Positions 13,957 to 14,851 of a stretch of DNA of 14,851 bases are shown in pieces. The notes under the pieces are model-generated. The model searched no databases. It saw nothing but the letters and a program-made list of their open reading frames with translations, and was not told the origin of the DNA. Every line of letters begins with the position of its first letter. Position 1 is the stretch's first letter. The DNA comes from Chlamydiia bacterium. Its GTDB lineage: Bacteria > Chlamydiota > Chlamydiia > Chlamydiales > SM23-39. The position numbers were made by a program, and so were the translations under genes. Where the stretch lies: contig JACQAR010000047.1 in NCBI GenBank assembly GCA_016194825.1, forward strand, positions 1-14,851, written 5' to 3'.

Positions 13957-14256
13957 TTAGTCTCCTTTTTTGAGTTTTTCCCAAAGAGTCATTCCTGCAT
14001 CTACCCAATTGTTGATGCTGTGGAGGATGTCAGCCCCTCTGGGCAGTTTTTTTTCAATGTGATCCATCACATCGCTGGTGCTGCATTCACTGCAGTTTTC
14101 GATCATATGACCGACATCCGTAATCGTCTTGCCGATTTTTCTTAGAACAGGTGTTTTCTTGCTCTGTTCGGCCTGGATGCGGTAGAGAATCCCCGCGCCC
14201 ACGATTCCGCTGATGAGTAAGCTAAAAATCAGTTTTTTATTGCTTTCATTTTTCAT
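13957..14256 (-). CDS. Small single-pass membrane protein, unknown function
   Basis: 99 residues. A membrane segment lies at about 9-25 (LIFSLLISGIVGAGILY), then a basic stretch and a helical soluble part containing CSEC (55-58) and HIEKKLPRGADILHSINNW. I do not recognise the family. The gene overlaps the end of the DUF948-like gene by 11 bp and ends two bases before the YtxH-like start, so the three are almost certainly cotranscribed. Context suggests a partner in an envelope or stress-related complex. The CxxC pair could be redox- or metal-active; that is inference only. Confidence 0.7.
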   Translation of the reverse strand: MKNESNKKLIFSLLISGIVGAGILYRIQAEQSKKTPVLRKIGKTITDVGHMIENCSECSTSDVMDHIEKKLPRGADILHSINNWVDAGMTLWEKLKKGD

Positions 14257-14596
14257 GATGACTCACATGCTCCTTTGTTAGTTTAATTAAAAAAGCTGTA
14301 GAAGATATAAATTTTATTATTTGAGAGAGTAAGCTTGTTTTGTTTGATGAGAACGTTTGTATTTTATTGTTAAATTGATTGACGAGACGTCCTGTTTCAT
14401 TGGTGATGCTGTGCAGATCGGAGCGGACAAATGCATTGAGGGTATTGAGCAATGCCGAAATGTCTTGCGATGTCTGATGCAAGTCATCTTGGAGAATCTG
14501 GAGTGATTTCTGCGACTCGATAAAGATTTTAAACAACATCGCCACTAGCAGAACCAGCATGAAAGCGATGATGGAAAGACAAATTTCTATGATCAT
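14246..14596 (-). CDS. DUF948/YtxG-like membrane-anchored coiled-coil protein
   Basis: 116 residues. An N-terminal membrane anchor (about 3-25, IEICLSIIAFMLVLLVAMLFKIF) is followed by a long Gln/Ser/Leu-rich helix (SLQILQDDLHQTSQDISALL, then SITNETGRLVNQ). This is the layout of DUF948 proteins such as Bacillus YtxG, which also sits in an operon with YtxH. Assignment is from architecture and neighbours, not a diagnostic motif. A strong ribosome site AGGAGGG (14601-14607) precedes the ATG at four bases. First gene of the small operon; no convincing promoter was picked out in the upstream AT-rich DNA. Confidence 0.65.
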   Translation of the reverse strand: MIIEICLSIIAFMLVLLVAMLFKIFIESQKSLQILQDDLHQTSQDISALLNTLNAFVRSDLHSITNETGRLVNQFNNKIQTFSSNKTSLLSQIIKFISSTAFLIKLTKEHVSHHEK

Positions 14597-14600
14597 AACA

Positions 14601-14607
14601 CCCTCCT
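14601..14607 (-). promoter_or_regulatory. Ribosome binding site of the DUF948-like gene
   Basis: AGGAGGG on the minus strand, four bases before ATG 14596; the strongest Shine-Dalgarno sequence noticed in the window. Confidence 0.65.
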
Positions 14608-14690
14608 ACGCACGCTTGATGAAAAGTTAATATTTCCTTAAAAAACCAGATCCTAGCGCGGAGGGTTGAAAAAAGCTAGAGGTAAATATT

Positions 14691-14851
14691 AGACCTCTTG
14701 CGTAACCTCATTTGTTTGCTAAAATCGTTCTTTTTCCGCTGATTTTTATCGCTCTCTCTCGCCGACTTTTTAAAGTCGGCTCGTTCGTTTGATCCGAAAC
14801 TGCAAGCAGTTTCTAAAAATCATCAGAAAAATCTCCGATTTTTTCAAACAA
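14691..14851. repeat. Second copy of the palindromic element, cut by the right edge
   Basis: It starts AGACCTCTTGCGTAACCTCA, against AGACTTCTTTCGAAACCCCA in the complete copy's minus strand. TTTG, a four-base variable block and TAAAA follow, in the same order. The interior has two perfect hairpins: GCCGACTTT/AAAGTCGGC (14761-14780) and GAAACTGC/GCAGTTTC (14796-14813). They are separated by CTCG, about ten bases and CCGAA, as in the complete copy. The last 13 bases of the window (TTTTTTCAAACAA) already pair with the left arm (TTGTTTGCTAAAA near 14711), so roughly 20-25 bp of the right arm should lie beyond the edge. The spacer 14597-14690 holds the operon's ribosome site and otherwise no gene. 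Confidence 0.75.

Overview
The window looks like chromosomal DNA from a member of the Chlamydiota, most likely an amoeba-associated (non-Chlamydiaceae) lineage. Three things point there: the glyA-clpP-dapF order, a zinc-ribbon coiled-coil protein of the CT398/FlgZ type, and a type III secretion block in the chlamydial order sctJ-sctK-sctL-sctR-sctS-sctT. Base composition looks more balanced than in most chlamydiae, but I did not compute it. No rRNA, tRNA or CRISPR array was seen.

Layout. Positions 1-852 (minus) hold the CT398-like gene, running off the left edge. Divergent from it are glyA (about 919-2418), clpP (2459-3064) and dapF (3042-3794). A small accessory segment follows (about 3739-5625): one minus-strand gene fusing an AbiEi-like winged helix to a Fic AMP-transferase domain. 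The segment is bounded by two copies of the dapF 3' end, and the end of the fic gene is supplied by a 186-bp palindromic repeat. After a long hairpin at 5639-5723 comes a minus-strand operon, read right to left: sctJ, sctK-like, sctL, sctR, sctS, sctT, aroB, aroK (11633 down to 5762). Its genes overlap or abut within 4 bp, except for a 28-bp sctT/aroB overlap. A well-formed sigma70/66-type promoter sits at its head. Divergent from sctJ are lptB (LPS export ATPase) and an unusual cyclic-nucleotide-binding/CPBP intramembrane protease fusion. The right end has a minus-strand three-gene operon of small membrane proteins resembling Bacillus ytxG-ytxH (DUF948-like, unknown, YtxH-like).

The most interesting signal is a dispersed palindromic element. 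It has imperfect terminal arms of about 60 bp and an interior of small hairpins whose sequences vary while their pairing is kept. One complete copy lies at 3832-4017, a second starts at 14691 and runs off the right edge, and a probable third occupies about 1-81. The complete copy encodes the last 42 residues and the stop codon of the Fic protein, and the left-edge copy lies inside the 3' part of the CT398-like reading frame. This resembles in principle the protein-embedded palindromic elements of Rickettsia. It suggests an element that lands at gene ends and supplies new C-terminal tails.

How the genes relate: the T3SS genes encode the inner-membrane ring lipoprotein, the sorting-platform stator and the export gate. 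The CT398/FlgZ family is known from relatives to contact sigma-54 and the SctL/FliH stator protein, so the left-edge gene may belong functionally to the same system. glyA, clpP, dapF, aroB, aroK and lptB are housekeeping functions.
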